Shown here in pieces: positions 30,955 through 39,809 of a stretch of DNA of 64,000 nt. The stretch is taken from positions 124,001 through 188,000 of the forward strand of contig NZ_JAEQMU010000002.1 in the NCBI RefSeq assembly GCF_017908035.1, in the 5' to 3' direction. The position numbers and the translations under genes were made by a program. Every line of letters starts with the position of its first letter. The stretch's first letter is position 1. The stretch comes from Sphingobacterium tabacisoli. GTDB lineage: Bacteria > Bacteroidota > Bacteroidia > Sphingobacteriales > Sphingobacteriaceae. The notes below the pieces were generated by a model. It saw only the letters and a program-made list of their open reading frames with translations, made no database searches and had not been told where the DNA came from.

Positions 30955-32643
30955 ATGAACACAGAGATTTTAAGTGTCATTATCCTTTTTCTATTGACTG
31001 TAATACTAGCTATTCCCCTGGGGAAATATATAGCCCGGGTATACAGTGGGGAGAGGACTTTATTGGACCCGGTATTGGGACCTCTAGAAAAGTTTTTTTT
31101 TAAATTTAGCGGTGTAAACCCACAGCAAGAGATGGGATGGAAACAGCATATGATCGCCATGTTGAGTATTAATATGCTTTGGTTTATCATCGGTATGTTG
31201 CTGTTGATGACACAGGGAGTACTTCCGCTCAATCCAGATGGCAACCCCAGTATGTCTGCAGATTTAGCCTTTAATACGACGATATCTTTTGTGGTCAACT
31301 GTAATCTGCAGCATTATTCCGGAGAGACTGGGGTGAGTTACCTGGCGCAGCTGTGGCTCATGTTTTTACAGTTTGTCAGCGCAGGAACCGGAATGGCAGC
31401 TGCGGTTACTGTATTTAGGGCATTCCGAGATAAGACCGCAAATACATTGGGCAATTTCTATAATTATCTCCTGCTGTCCTGTACGCGGATTTTGTTGCCC
31501 ATATCTCTTTTTGTCGCTATACTACTTATCTTTCAGGGGACACCGATGACCTTCGAGGGCAAGGATAGTATGCAGACGCTGGAAGGGCAGACTGTGGAGG
31601 TTTCCCGTGGACCAGTGGCTGGATTCGTGGCCATTAAACATGTCGGTACCAATGGGGGCGGTTTCTTTGGAACTAATGGAGCGCACCCATTCGAAAATCC
31701 GACCTACCTGACGAATATGCTGGAGATGATGGCGCAGATGATTATCCCCTTAGCCATGCTGTTTGCCTTTGGATATTTTACCAAAAGGATGCGCTTTTCC
31801 TGGATGATGTTTTCGGTGATGACCTTCGGTTTTCTCTTGTTGGTCGTGCCCAATGTCTATATGGAGATGAAAGGAAACCCCGCGATAACAGCGATGGGCG
31901 TAAATAATGATCTCGGTGCTATGGAAGGTAAGGAGATGCGTATCGGTGCGGCGGCTTCTGGATTTTGGAGTATCGCTACCACGGTGATATCCACAGGTTC
32001 GGTCAATAGCATGCACGATAGTACGATGCCACTGTCGGGGATGAACGAATTATTGGCTATGATGATTAATAGCTTTTATGGAGGGGTCGGTGTAGGGATT
32101 CTCAATTTCTTCGTCTTTGTGATTTTAGCGGTATTTATCAGCGGTTTGATGGTGGGACGTACACCGGAACTCTTCGGTAAGAAGGTCGAAGCGCGGGAAA
32201 TGAAAATAGCGATGATCATCGCATTGATACATCCTTTTCTTATTCTGGTCGGTACGGCGATATCGACAGCTTTTCCGCAACTTATCGACGGAACTTTGAA
32301 TAATGCAGGATTCCACGGCTTTAGTGAAATATTGTATGAATACACTTCGGCATCGGCTAATAATGGAAGTGGTTTTGAAGGGCTGGGTGATAATACCCCT
32401 TGGTGGAATATCAGTACAGGAATTGTCTTGATTCTAAGTCGATTCTTACCCATTATAGGACCAGTGGCCATTGCCGGACTGATGGCATCGAAGAAGTTTA
32501 TTCCTGAGGGTGAGGGAACGCTAAAAACAGATACAGCGACATTTGGGATGATGATTTTTACGGTTATTATGATTGTAGCCGCCTTAGCTTTCTTCCCGGT
32601 ACTAACATTGGGACCGCTGGCCGAATATTTCTCTATGCGCTAA
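30955..32643 (+). CDS. kdpA: KdpA, potassium-binding subunit of K+-transporting ATPase
   Basis: 562 residues, full length, ten membrane helices. It forms the K+ channel-like selectivity part of KdpFABC in the inner membrane. The four pore-loop regions can be found: NTTISFVVNCNLQHYSGETG, KHVGTNGGGFFGTNGAHPFE, the STGSVNSMHDSTMPLSGM loop, and SASANNGSGFEGLGDNTPWW. These glycines line the selectivity filter. Gene order kdpF-A-B-C is the standard one. Start ATG at 30955. Confidence 0.97.
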   Translation: MNTEILSVIILFLLTVILAIPLGKYIARVYSGERTLLDPVLGPLEKFFFKFSGVNPQQEMGWKQHMIAMLSINMLWFIIGMLLLMTQGVLPLNPDGNPSMSADLAFNTTISFVVNCNLQHYSGETGVSYLAQLWLMFLQFVSAGTGMAAAVTVFRAFRDKTANTLGNFYNYLLLSCTRILLPISLFVAILLIFQGTPMTFEGKDSMQTLEGQTVEVSRGPVAGFVAIKHVGTNGGGFFGTNGAHPFENPTYLTNMLEMMAQMIIPLAMLFAFGYFTKRMRFSWMMFSVMTFGFLLLVVPNVYMEMKGNPAITAMGVNNDLGAMEGKEMRIGAAASGFWSIATTVISTGSVNSMHDSTMPLSGMNELLAMMINSFYGGVGVGILNFFVFVILAVFISGLMVGRTPELFGKKVEAREMKIAMIIALIHPFLILVGTAISTAFPQLIDGTLNNAGFHGFSEILYEYTSASANNGSGFEGLGDNTPWWNISTGIVLILSRFLPIIGPVAIAGLMASKKFIPEGEGTLKTDTATFGMMIFTVIMIVAALAFFPVLTLGPLAEYFSMR

Positions 32644-32685
32644 TGGGATTGTCCCCAACAAAATATACTATATAATACTATTCTA

Positions 32686-34755
32686 ATGGAAAATAATAAA
32701 TCCTTATTTCAAGGAGATATACTAAAAGATGCGCTAAAGCAATCCTTTGTAAAACTGCATCCAGCACATATGTACCGCAATCCGATTATGTTTACGGTCG
32801 AATTGGGAACAGTGGTAATGCTGTTGGTCTGTATCTGGATTGCATTGGGCGAACAGGGACAGGGAAGTTTTCTGTACAATTTTGTCGTATTCATTGTACT
32901 CTTGTTGACTTTGCTGTTTGCAAACTTTGCCGAAGCAATAGCAGAGGCTCGGGGTAAAGCCCAGGCTGATAGCCTGCGGAAGACGCGGGAGGATACTCCT
33001 GCAAAGTTAATGGACGACCGTATTGTTTCTTCTTCCCTGTTACAACAGGGCGATTTGTTCTACTGTGTGGCTGGAGACGTCATTCCTTCGGATGGAGAGA
33101 TTGTCGAAGGCTTGGCGACTATCGATGAAAGTGCAATTACGGGCGAATCAGCTCCGGTCATTCGAGAGGCCGGTGGTGATAAGAGTTCAGTGACAGGAGG
33201 TACTAAAGTGCTTTCTGACCGTATCGTGGTGAAGGTTACAGCACAGCCTGGAGAGAGTTTTCTGGATAAAATGATTGCCCTGGTCGAAGGGGCCAGCCGG
33301 CAAAAGACACCCAATGAAATCGCGCTAACGATTCTATTGGCGGGATTTACACTGGTGTTTATTTTGGTCACGGTAACGTTAAAACCTTTTGCGGATTACG
33401 CTAATGTGCCTATTACGATTGCTTCATTTATCGCTTTGTTTGTCTGTCTTATTCCTACCACTATCGGAGGGCTACTTTCGGCAATAGGGATAGCGGGAAT
33501 GGATCGGGCGCTGAAGGCGAATGTCATTACGAAAAGTGGTAAAGCGGTAGAGACAGCAGGGGATATCGATGTGCTCCTGCTGGACAAGACCGGAACGATT
33601 ACGATCGGAAACAGAAAGGCTACAAACTTCTACACAGCGGAAGGTAAAGATAGAACTGCGCTAATAGAAGCGGCATTACTGAGCTCAGTGGTAGATGAAA
33701 CACCAGAGGGAAAATCTATTGTCGAATTGGCTGGCGCTACTGAAAATGCAAAGCTGGTCATGGATAAGGAGCGGATGGCCTATTGGAGAGAAGGCGTACC
33801 AGCATTTGAGTATAGACTGTCCGATTTGGATTTTATCCGTTTTACAGCAGAAACCCGTAGCTCGGGAGTCGATATAGCCAATCGGAAAATAAGGAAAGGT
33901 GCTACAGATGCGATGCGTGCTCAGGTGGAGCAGGCAGGAAATATATTCCCTCAGGATATCTTGGCATGTGTGAAGACGATTGCCGAAAATGGAGGTACAC
34001 CGCTGGTGGTGACCGAAAATAATGAGGCTCTTGGCGTCATTGAGTTGCAGGATATTATCAAGACCGGTATACAGGAACGTTTCGAAAGATTGCGTAAAAT
34101 GGGAATAAAGACCGTGATGGTCACGGGGGATAATCCATTGACAGCACGCTATATTGCCGAAAAGGCCGGAGTCGACGATTTTATAGCCGAAGCAAAGCCT
34201 GAAGATAAGATGAACTATATCAAGAACGAGCAGATGGCAGGTCGGTTGGTCGCGATGATGGGGGATGGAACCAATGATGCCCCCGCTTTGGCACAGGCGG
34301 ATGTCGGTGTTGCGATGAATAGCGGTACTCAGGCTGCTAAGGAAGCTGGTAATATGGTGGATCTGGATAACGACCCGACTAAACTAATCGAAGTGGTCGA
34401 AATCGGGAAGCAACTTCTGATGACGCGGGGTACACTGACCACCTTTAGTATTGCTAATGACGTGGCTAAGTATTTTGCTATTATTCCAGCCTTGTTTGTA
34501 GCCGCTATTCCTGCTCTACAGGGACTTAATATCATGCGCCTCCATAGCCCGGAAAGTGCCATACTTGCCGCCGTTATCTTTAACGCTATCGTGATTCCGG
34601 TGTTGATTCCGCTGGCGCTCAAAGGGGTAGCATACAAACCTATCGGAGCCAGTGCGCTATTGCGTCGAAATCTATTGATATATGGTTTGGGAGGAGTTAT
34701 AGTGCCTTTTATAGGGATCAAACTGATTGATATGGCGATTTCATTTTTCTTCTAA
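32686..34755 (+). CDS. kdpB: KdpB, catalytic P-type ATPase subunit
   Basis: 689 residues. It hydrolyses ATP to drive K+ uptake. The phosphorylation site is [18 protein letters not shown]; the actuator motif is TGES in [18 protein letters not shown]; the nucleotide domain has [15 protein letters not shown]; and the hinge motif is [20 protein letters not shown]. The TM segment with charged coupling residues ends in [18 protein letters not shown]. The TGES serine that is inhibited by phosphorylation in E. coli KdpB is conserved. 42 bases after kdpA. Confidence 0.97.
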   Translation: MENNKSLFQGDILKDALKQSFVKLHPAHMYRNPIMFTVELGTVVMLLVCIWIALGEQGQGSFLYNFVVFIVLLLTLLFANFAEAIAEARGKAQADSLRKTREDTPAKLMDDRIVSSSLLQQGDLFYCVAGDVIPSDGEIVEGLATIDESAITGESAPVIREAGGDKSSVTGGTKVLSDRIVVKVTAQPGESFLDKMIALVEGASRQKTPNEIALTILLAGFTLVFILVTVTLKPFADYANVPITIASFIALFVCLIPTTIGGLLSAIGIAGMDRALKANVITKSGKAVETAGDIDVLLLDKTGTITIGNRKATNFYTAEGKDRTALIEAALLSSVVDETPEGKSIVELAGATENAKLVMDKERMAYWREGVPAFEYRLSDLDFIRFTAETRSSGVDIANRKIRKGATDAMRAQVEQAGNIFPQDILACVKTIAENGGTPLVVTENNEALGVIELQDIIKTGIQERFERLRKMGIKTVMVTGDNPLTARYIAEKAGVDDFIAEAKPEDKMNYIKNEQMAGRLVAMMGDGTNDAPALAQADVGVAMNSGTQAAKEAGNMVDLDNDPTKLIEVVEIGKQLLMTRGTLTTFSIANDVAKYFAIIPALFVAAIPALQGLNIMRLHSPESAILAAVIFNAIVIPVLIPLALKGVAYKPIGASALLRRNLLIYGLGGVIVPFIGIKLIDMAISFFF

Positions 34756-34806
34756 TTATTGAACGCTACAAAGAATTTCATAGGATAAATAAAAAACTAA
34801 AAACAT

Positions 34807-35370
34807 ATGAACACACATATATTACCTGCTATAAAATTGACGCTTGCAATGCTCATTTTGTTCGTCGTAGCCTATCCCGCACTATTGTGGGGGATAGGCC
34901 AACTCTCCGATGGTAAGGGGAAAGGGATGGTCATCCAGCAGGATGGTAAGACCTATTATAAAAATATTGGACAGTCATTTCAAGAAGCGAAATACTTTTG
35001 GTCTCGCCCTTCGGCGGTGGACTATAATGCGGCGGGGTCAGGCGCCAGTAATAAAGGTCCGAATGAAAAAGAATACCTCGCTACGGTACAGCAACGGATC
35101 AGTCATTTTTTGCAGCATAATCCGGGAGTCAGTAAAGCGGATATTCCAGTGGATCTATTGACTGCCAGTGGCAGTGGGTTGGATCCTCATATCTCGGTAG
35201 TCGCAGCACGAGTGCAGATCAAACGAATAGCGCAAGAGCGTAGCCTGACCGAAGTGCAGCTTCATAGGTTGATTGACAGTTGTCAAGAACGCCCGCTTTT
35301 GGGATTATTAGGGCCGGAAAAAGTAAATGTATTAATGCTTAACCTCGCGTTGGACCGTTTGGGCAAGTAA
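34807..35370 (+). CDS. kdpC: KdpC subunit of K+-transporting ATPase
   Basis: 187 residues with one N-terminal membrane anchor (LAMLILFVVAYPALLWGIG) and a periplasmic domain. Family motifs are QSFQEAKYFWSRPSAVDYNA, PVDLLTASGSGLDPHISV and LGLLGPEKVNVLMLNLALD. It raises the ATP affinity of KdpB and stabilises the complex. The porin gene follows after 12 bases. Confidence 0.96.
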   Translation: MNTHILPAIKLTLAMLILFVVAYPALLWGIGQLSDGKGKGMVIQQDGKTYYKNIGQSFQEAKYFWSRPSAVDYNAAGSGASNKGPNEKEYLATVQQRISHFLQHNPGVSKADIPVDLLTASGSGLDPHISVVAARVQIKRIAQERSLTEVQLHRLIDSCQERPLLGLLGPEKVNVLMLNLALDRLGK

Positions 35371-35382
35371 GACCTTCTCACT

Positions 35383-36432
35383 ATGAATATGAAATATAAC
35401 GCTACTTTGGCAGGACTGATGGTCTGCTGTGGTTTTTGGGTACAGGCTCAGGATAATAAGGGGGTACATATCAGCGGTTATGCCGAGGTGTATTACCAGC
35501 ATGATTTTGGTGCTGCCAAATCAAATCAAAGACCTAACTTTATATATAGCCATAACAGGAATAATGAGGTCAGTCTGAATCTGGGAATGATAAAGGCCTC
35601 CTATGTAACAGAACGCATGCGTACAAATTTGGGAATAGGTGTCGGCTCCTATATGAACGCCAGTTATGGTGGGGAACCGGATGTCTTGAAAAATATATAC
35701 GAAGCCAATATCGGGGTTCGTCTTTCTCCATCGCGGGACCTGTGGTTGGATGTCGGTGTATTGCCCTCGCATATCGGTTTTGAAAGTGCTTTAGGAATGG
35801 ATTGTCCAACGCTGACCAGGAGTATAATGGCCGAAAATTCTCCCTATTTTGAAACAGGTGCGAAGCTGTCCTATCAGACAGAGAATAAAAAATGGCAGCT
35901 TGCTTTGTTGGTGCTGAATGGCTGGCAACGTATACAGCGGGTAGAGGGGAATACGACTCCCGCATTTGGACACCAATTGACATTTCGCCCATCCGAACGA
36001 TGGACACTCAATAGCAGTTCTTTTGTCGGAAGTGATAAGCCGGACAGTACGCGGCAGATGCGGTATTTTCATAACCTGTATGCGCAGTATCAATGGAGTG
36101 AAAAAATTAACTTTACAGCAGGGTTTGATATCGGTGCCGAGCAACAGGAAAAAGGAGCTGATAAATATAGACATTGGTATACTGCCGTATGGATTATGCA
36201 GTATAGATTGAATACCAAACTGGCCCTTGCTGGACGGATGGAATATTTTAAAGACCGTAACGGGGTGATTATTGCTGTTGAAGACGAAAGGGGGATGCGG
36301 GCGTTGGGGGCATCGGCAAATGTTGATTATCACATCTTGCCCAATTTGGTGTGGCGTACGGAACTAAAGAATTTGGCACTACGGGATCGTTCGCATTGGA
36401 GCGCGACAACGGCATTGGCCGTTAAGTTTTAA
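35383..36432 (+). CDS. Outer-membrane beta-barrel porin of the kdp operon (BBP2-like)
   Basis: 349 residues; signal peptide about 1-22 (LAGLMVCCGFWVQAQ). The mature part alternates amphipathic strands (GYAEVYYQHDFGAAKSNQRP, LWLDVGVLPSHIGFESAL, SLNLGMIKASYVTERMR) and ends in phenylalanine (TTALAVKF), the outer-membrane insertion signal. It resembles the putative OmpL-like porin-2 family. Its place between kdpC and the sensor genes suggests that it lets K+ or another ion through the outer membrane when Kdp is induced; this is inference from position. kdpD follows after 24 bases. Confidence 0.82.
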   Translation: MNMKYNATLAGLMVCCGFWVQAQDNKGVHISGYAEVYYQHDFGAAKSNQRPNFIYSHNRNNEVSLNLGMIKASYVTERMRTNLGIGVGSYMNASYGGEPDVLKNIYEANIGVRLSPSRDLWLDVGVLPSHIGFESALGMDCPTLTRSIMAENSPYFETGAKLSYQTENKKWQLALLVLNGWQRIQRVEGNTTPAFGHQLTFRPSERWTLNSSSFVGSDKPDSTRQMRYFHNLYAQYQWSEKINFTAGFDIGAEQQEKGADKYRHWYTAVWIMQYRLNTKLALAGRMEYFKDRNGVIIAVEDERGMRALGASANVDYHILPNLVWRTELKNLALRDRSHWSATTALAVKF

Positions 36433-36456
36433 GTTGTCCTAGCAGAACAAAGCGAT

Positions 36457-37578
36457 ATGGAAGAAAACAAACGGGCGGAACATTTTCTAGAGCTGATAAA
36501 AAAGTCGAGAAGGGGTAAGTTTAAACTCTATATCGGCATGAGTGCAGGGGTCGGAAAAACCTACAGGATGTTGCAGGAGGCCCATGCTATGCTCAAAAAT
36601 GGAATCGATGTTAAGATTGGTTATATCGAGACACACCGGCGTAAAGAAACTCATGAGCTTCTGGAGGGACTTCCCATTATTCCGCGCAAGTGCATGTTTT
36701 ATAAAGGCAAGGAACTGGAGGAAATGGACCTTCAGGGAATCTTAGCAGTTCGGCCAGAGGTGGTCATTGTCGACGAATTGGCACATACCAATATGGAAGG
36801 TAGCGCCAATGAAAAGAGATGGCAGGATGTTATGGATATCCTCAAGGCAGGAATCAATGTGATCAGTGCGGTAAATATCCAACATATCGAAAGCCTCAAT
36901 GATGAGGTGCGCGATATCACAGGTGTAGAGGTTCGCGAGCGTATCCCCGATAGTGTAGTGGCCTTGGCGGATGAGGTCGTCAATATAGACCTTACTGCCG
37001 AAGAGTTAATCGATAGGCTGAAAGCAGGGAAGATTTATGAACAGAGTAAAGTGGATACAGCACTGATCAACTTTTTTAAAAGCGAGCATATATTACAATT
37101 GCGGGAGCTGGCGCTTAAGGAGGTGGCCTCGCAGGTACAGCGAAAAGTAGAATCGGAAGTGGCTCCGCTACGGGCGGTGAAAAAGGAGCGCCTCCTGGCC
37201 TGTATCAGTTCAAACGAAAAAACAGCACGGACGATAATCCGTAAGACGGCGCGCCTGGCTAACTATTATAATGCGGTATGGTATGTGCTTTATGTGCAGA
37301 CGGCAAAAGAGAGCGTGGATAAGATTGCGTTGGACAAACAACGGCATCTGATCAATAACTTTAAACTGGCAACCGAGTTAGGAGCAGAGATTGTGAAGGT
37401 GAAGGGCAAAGGGATTACGCAGTCTATTCTCGCCCAGTGTGAAGAACGTAAGATTACAACAGTATGTATAGGTAAGCCCCATATGACATTGTTTCGGGTG
37501 ATCTTGGCAACAGATACGTTTAATACGCTATTAAATAAATTGTCCAGAGAAAATATAGATTTGGTTATCTTGAGCTGA
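36457..37578 (+). CDS. KdpD sensor module without kinase domain
   Basis: 373 residues. The KdpD domain (about 15-225) has Walker A in IGMSAGVGKTYRMLQEAH, GYIETHRRKET, and Walker B in VVIVDELAHTNMEGSANEKR. A universal-stress-protein domain follows (about 240-373), ending IDLVILS. The membrane segments, GAF and histidine kinase parts of E. coli KdpD are absent; the kinase is the next gene. The USP domain lacks the FTAxY pattern known from c-di-AMP-binding KdpD proteins (YNAVWY is in its place). It probably senses cytoplasmic K+ or ATP and acts on the partner kinase. Confidence 0.92.
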   Translation: MEENKRAEHFLELIKKSRRGKFKLYIGMSAGVGKTYRMLQEAHAMLKNGIDVKIGYIETHRRKETHELLEGLPIIPRKCMFYKGKELEEMDLQGILAVRPEVVIVDELAHTNMEGSANEKRWQDVMDILKAGINVISAVNIQHIESLNDEVRDITGVEVRERIPDSVVALADEVVNIDLTAEELIDRLKAGKIYEQSKVDTALINFFKSEHILQLRELALKEVASQVQRKVESEVAPLRAVKKERLLACISSNEKTARTIIRKTARLANYYNAVWYVLYVQTAKESVDKIALDKQRHLINNFKLATELGAEIVKVKGKGITQSILAQCEERKITTVCIGKPHMTLFRVILATDTFNTLLNKLSRENIDLVILS

Positions 37579-37608
37579 TAGTTCTAAGATGATACAAGAA
37601 CATAGGAT

Positions 37609-39336
37609 ATGAAGATGAACATAAAGACAAAAATTACCTTTGGGGTAGGCATGTTATTCTTCTTGATTGTATTGTTGGCCACAGTCAGTGGTTGGTATGT
37701 CAATCAGTTGAAAAAGGATACAAACAATATTCTTGTAGCCAACTACAACACTTTGCTGTACGCGAACAATATGTTGACGGTACTCGATGAGTTGGATACC
37801 GACCCTGTAGCGGTCAAACTTTTTAAAGAGAACCTCGACAAACAGAGCCGTAATATGACAGAAGTCGGAGAGCGGGATGCGACACAGTTGATTCTTGAAC
37901 ATCTCCAGGCACTCGAACGTAAGCCCGACGATCCAGTCTTGATAGCAGCGATCCGTACGGATATTACGGAACTGATGCGGCTTAATATGGAAGCTATCGA
38001 ACGGAAAAGTGATATCGCGGGTAATACAGCTCATCGTGCGATTGTGATCATCTCCATCACAGGAGCGCTGTGTTTTTTGATTGCCTTTGTGTTATTGGTT
38101 AATCTACCTTCGTCTATCGCCAATCCGATTACCGAACTTTCTGATAGCATTAAACAGATCGCTAATCAAAATTATAAGAAGCGGGTGTTCTTTTCTGGAC
38201 ACCGGGAATTTGGTGAACTGGCAGATTCCTTTAATACGATGGCGGAGAAGCTAGAGGAATATGCGGATAGTAAGTTGGATAAACTGTTGAAAAGCAAGAA
38301 GCGGATTGATACACTTATCGAAAGGATGCACGATCCTGTTATAGGTACGGATGAGGGAGAGATTATTCTATTTGCCAACGAACAGGCTTGCAAGGTGACG
38401 GGAATGAAAAATGAAGAGTTGGTCGGCAGGTCGATTCGAGATCTAGCGGTACAGAATGATTTGCTGCGGGACGTGTATCGCGATCAAGGACAGAGGACTG
38501 GATACGAAGGAAAGACGCTTCAGATTTATGCCGATGGCAAGGAAAGCTATTTCGAGAAGGAATTGGTCAATATTACGATTGTACCTACCGGGGAAAGCGA
38601 AGAACAGTTTATCGGACGGGTTATTCTGTTGAAAAATGTTACCGCCTTTAAAGAAATGGATCTAGCAAAAACCAATTTTATCGGAACGGTATCACATGAG
38701 TTTAAGACACCGATAGCTTCTATAAAGCTAGGGATACAACTGCTAGAAAATAAGCAGGTCGGGGAGTTGAATGAAGAACAAGCTGGTCTGGTGACAGGAA
38801 TTAAAGATGACCTACAGCGCCTGTTGGATATCACAGGCGAATTGCTGAATATGGCACAGGTGGAAAGCGGGGCTATTCAGATGACAATTACTGCTACCGA
38901 GGTGCAGCCTATAGTCGACTATGCGATAGAAGCGAACCGGGCTGCGATAGAGCAGCGCCATATACAGGTGCTTGTTGATATCGATGAGCCTGTGCGTAAG
39001 GTGCAGGCCGATTCCGAGAAAACAGCGTGGGTATTGACCAATTTGCTTTCCAACGCATTGCGTTATTCTCACGACGAGTCTATGGTATATATTCAGGTGT
39101 ATGTTAAAGAAGATAAAGTCTGGTTTTCTGTACGGGACACGGGGCAGGGCATTCTTCCAGAGTATATGGATAAGATCTTTCATCGCTATTTTAGAGTGCC
39201 CGGATCTAAGAAAGAAGGAACAGGACTCGGCCTTAGTATTAGTAAGGAATTTATCGAGGCCCAGGGCGGACTCATTACCGTAGAAAGTGAGTACGGTGTA
39301 GGCAGTGTTTTCTCTTTTTGCCTCAAAATCGGTTAA
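37609..39336 (+). CDS. HAMP-PAS sensor histidine kinase of the kdp locus
   Basis: 575 residues. Membrane segments at about 7-29 and 142-165 enclose a periplasmic helical region of about 110 residues. HAMP domain about 165-220, PAS domain about 230-345 (RMHDPVIGTDEGEIILFANE). The phospho-acceptor H-box is VSHEFKTPIASIKLGIQLLE, N-box LTNLLSNALRYSHDE, G1 VRDTGQGI, G2 KEGTGLGLSISKEFIEAQGG. It is complete and catalytically competent. It begins 30 bases after the kinase-less KdpD and is the only kinase here, so it is the likely partner of the NtrC-type regulator at 28449. Confidence 0.93.
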   Translation: MKMNIKTKITFGVGMLFFLIVLLATVSGWYVNQLKKDTNNILVANYNTLLYANNMLTVLDELDTDPVAVKLFKENLDKQSRNMTEVGERDATQLILEHLQALERKPDDPVLIAAIRTDITELMRLNMEAIERKSDIAGNTAHRAIVIISITGALCFLIAFVLLVNLPSSIANPITELSDSIKQIANQNYKKRVFFSGHREFGELADSFNTMAEKLEEYADSKLDKLLKSKKRIDTLIERMHDPVIGTDEGEIILFANEQACKVTGMKNEELVGRSIRDLAVQNDLLRDVYRDQGQRTGYEGKTLQIYADGKESYFEKELVNITIVPTGESEEQFIGRVILLKNVTAFKEMDLAKTNFIGTVSHEFKTPIASIKLGIQLLENKQVGELNEEQAGLVTGIKDDLQRLLDITGELLNMAQVESGAIQMTITATEVQPIVDYAIEANRAAIEQRHIQVLVDIDEPVRKVQADSEKTAWVLTNLLSNALRYSHDESMVYIQVYVKEDKVWFSVRDTGQGILPEYMDKIFHRYFRVPGSKKEGTGLGLSISKEFIEAQGGLITVESEYGVGSVFSFCLKIG

Positions 39337-39360
39337 TCATTTATTCCTCATTTTAATACC

Positions 39361-39388
39361 AACCTCAGTAAAAGTCTGAGGTTTTTTT
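39361..39388 (+). terminator. Terminator of the kdp operon
   Basis: AACCTCAG, 7-base loop, CTGAGGTT running into seven T, 25 bases after the kinase stop codon. Confidence 0.85.
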
Positions 39389-39504
39389 GTTTGTTGTGCA
39401 AATCTAAAATATTGTATCGACAACCAATTTTCTTGTATCACTCGGTTTTTTGTAGCTGTAAATTTACAAAACGAAACTAAAAGATTCCTTTCGGTTAAAT
39501 TAAT

Positions 39505-39557
39505 AACACGTATCACTAAAAAAAGTGATATATGTCACTTTTTTAGTGATACGTGTT
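39505..39557. repeat. Long inverted repeat upstream of the giant surface-protein gene
   Basis: Arms AACACGTATCACTAAA... (24 bases, 39505-39528) and ...TTTAGTGATACGTGTT (23 bases, 39535-39557) are complementary except for one missing T, with a 6-base loop TATATG. Each arm also holds a smaller inverted repeat (TATCACT/AGTGATA), so alternative folds or a cruciform are possible. It lies in the 470-base non-coding gap 39337-39809, which is otherwise AT-rich and without a recognisable gene. Confidence 0.75.
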
Positions 39558-39750
39558 AACTGTTCCGTGAAAGTATTTAATGACTTCATGTTTTTTTAAT
39601 CGTTTCGGGAAAATTTATCGGGATAGTAAAGACAAGCTGTTCTCTTGCCTATATTTTTAGTATGATTTATTATTGTTTTAATTAATAAAAATTCATAAAA
39701 TAAACTTAAAATTTTCGTTTGAATAATTTTTTTTAATAAAAAGTAACATT

Positions 39751-39758
39751 TAGTTTTG
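39751..39758 (+). promoter_or_regulatory. Candidate -7 box for the giant gene
   Basis: TAGTTTTG, perfect TAnnTTTG, giving a leader of about 45 nt to the ATG at 39810. No good TTG at 19-22 bases upstream. Confidence 0.45.
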
Positions 39759-39809
39759 TAATGTATTTATCATGTTACATATGATAGATGCTACCTAGTT
39801 GAAATTGTA

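Noticed and set aside
35791-36333. Minus-strand frame of 180 residues opposite the porin
   Set aside because: Antisense shadow without motifs; the porin has signal peptide and beta-barrel features.
39505-39557. Interpretation of the long inverted repeat as the kdp terminator
   Set aside because: A good terminator already exists at 39361-39388, and the inverted repeat has no T-run after it.
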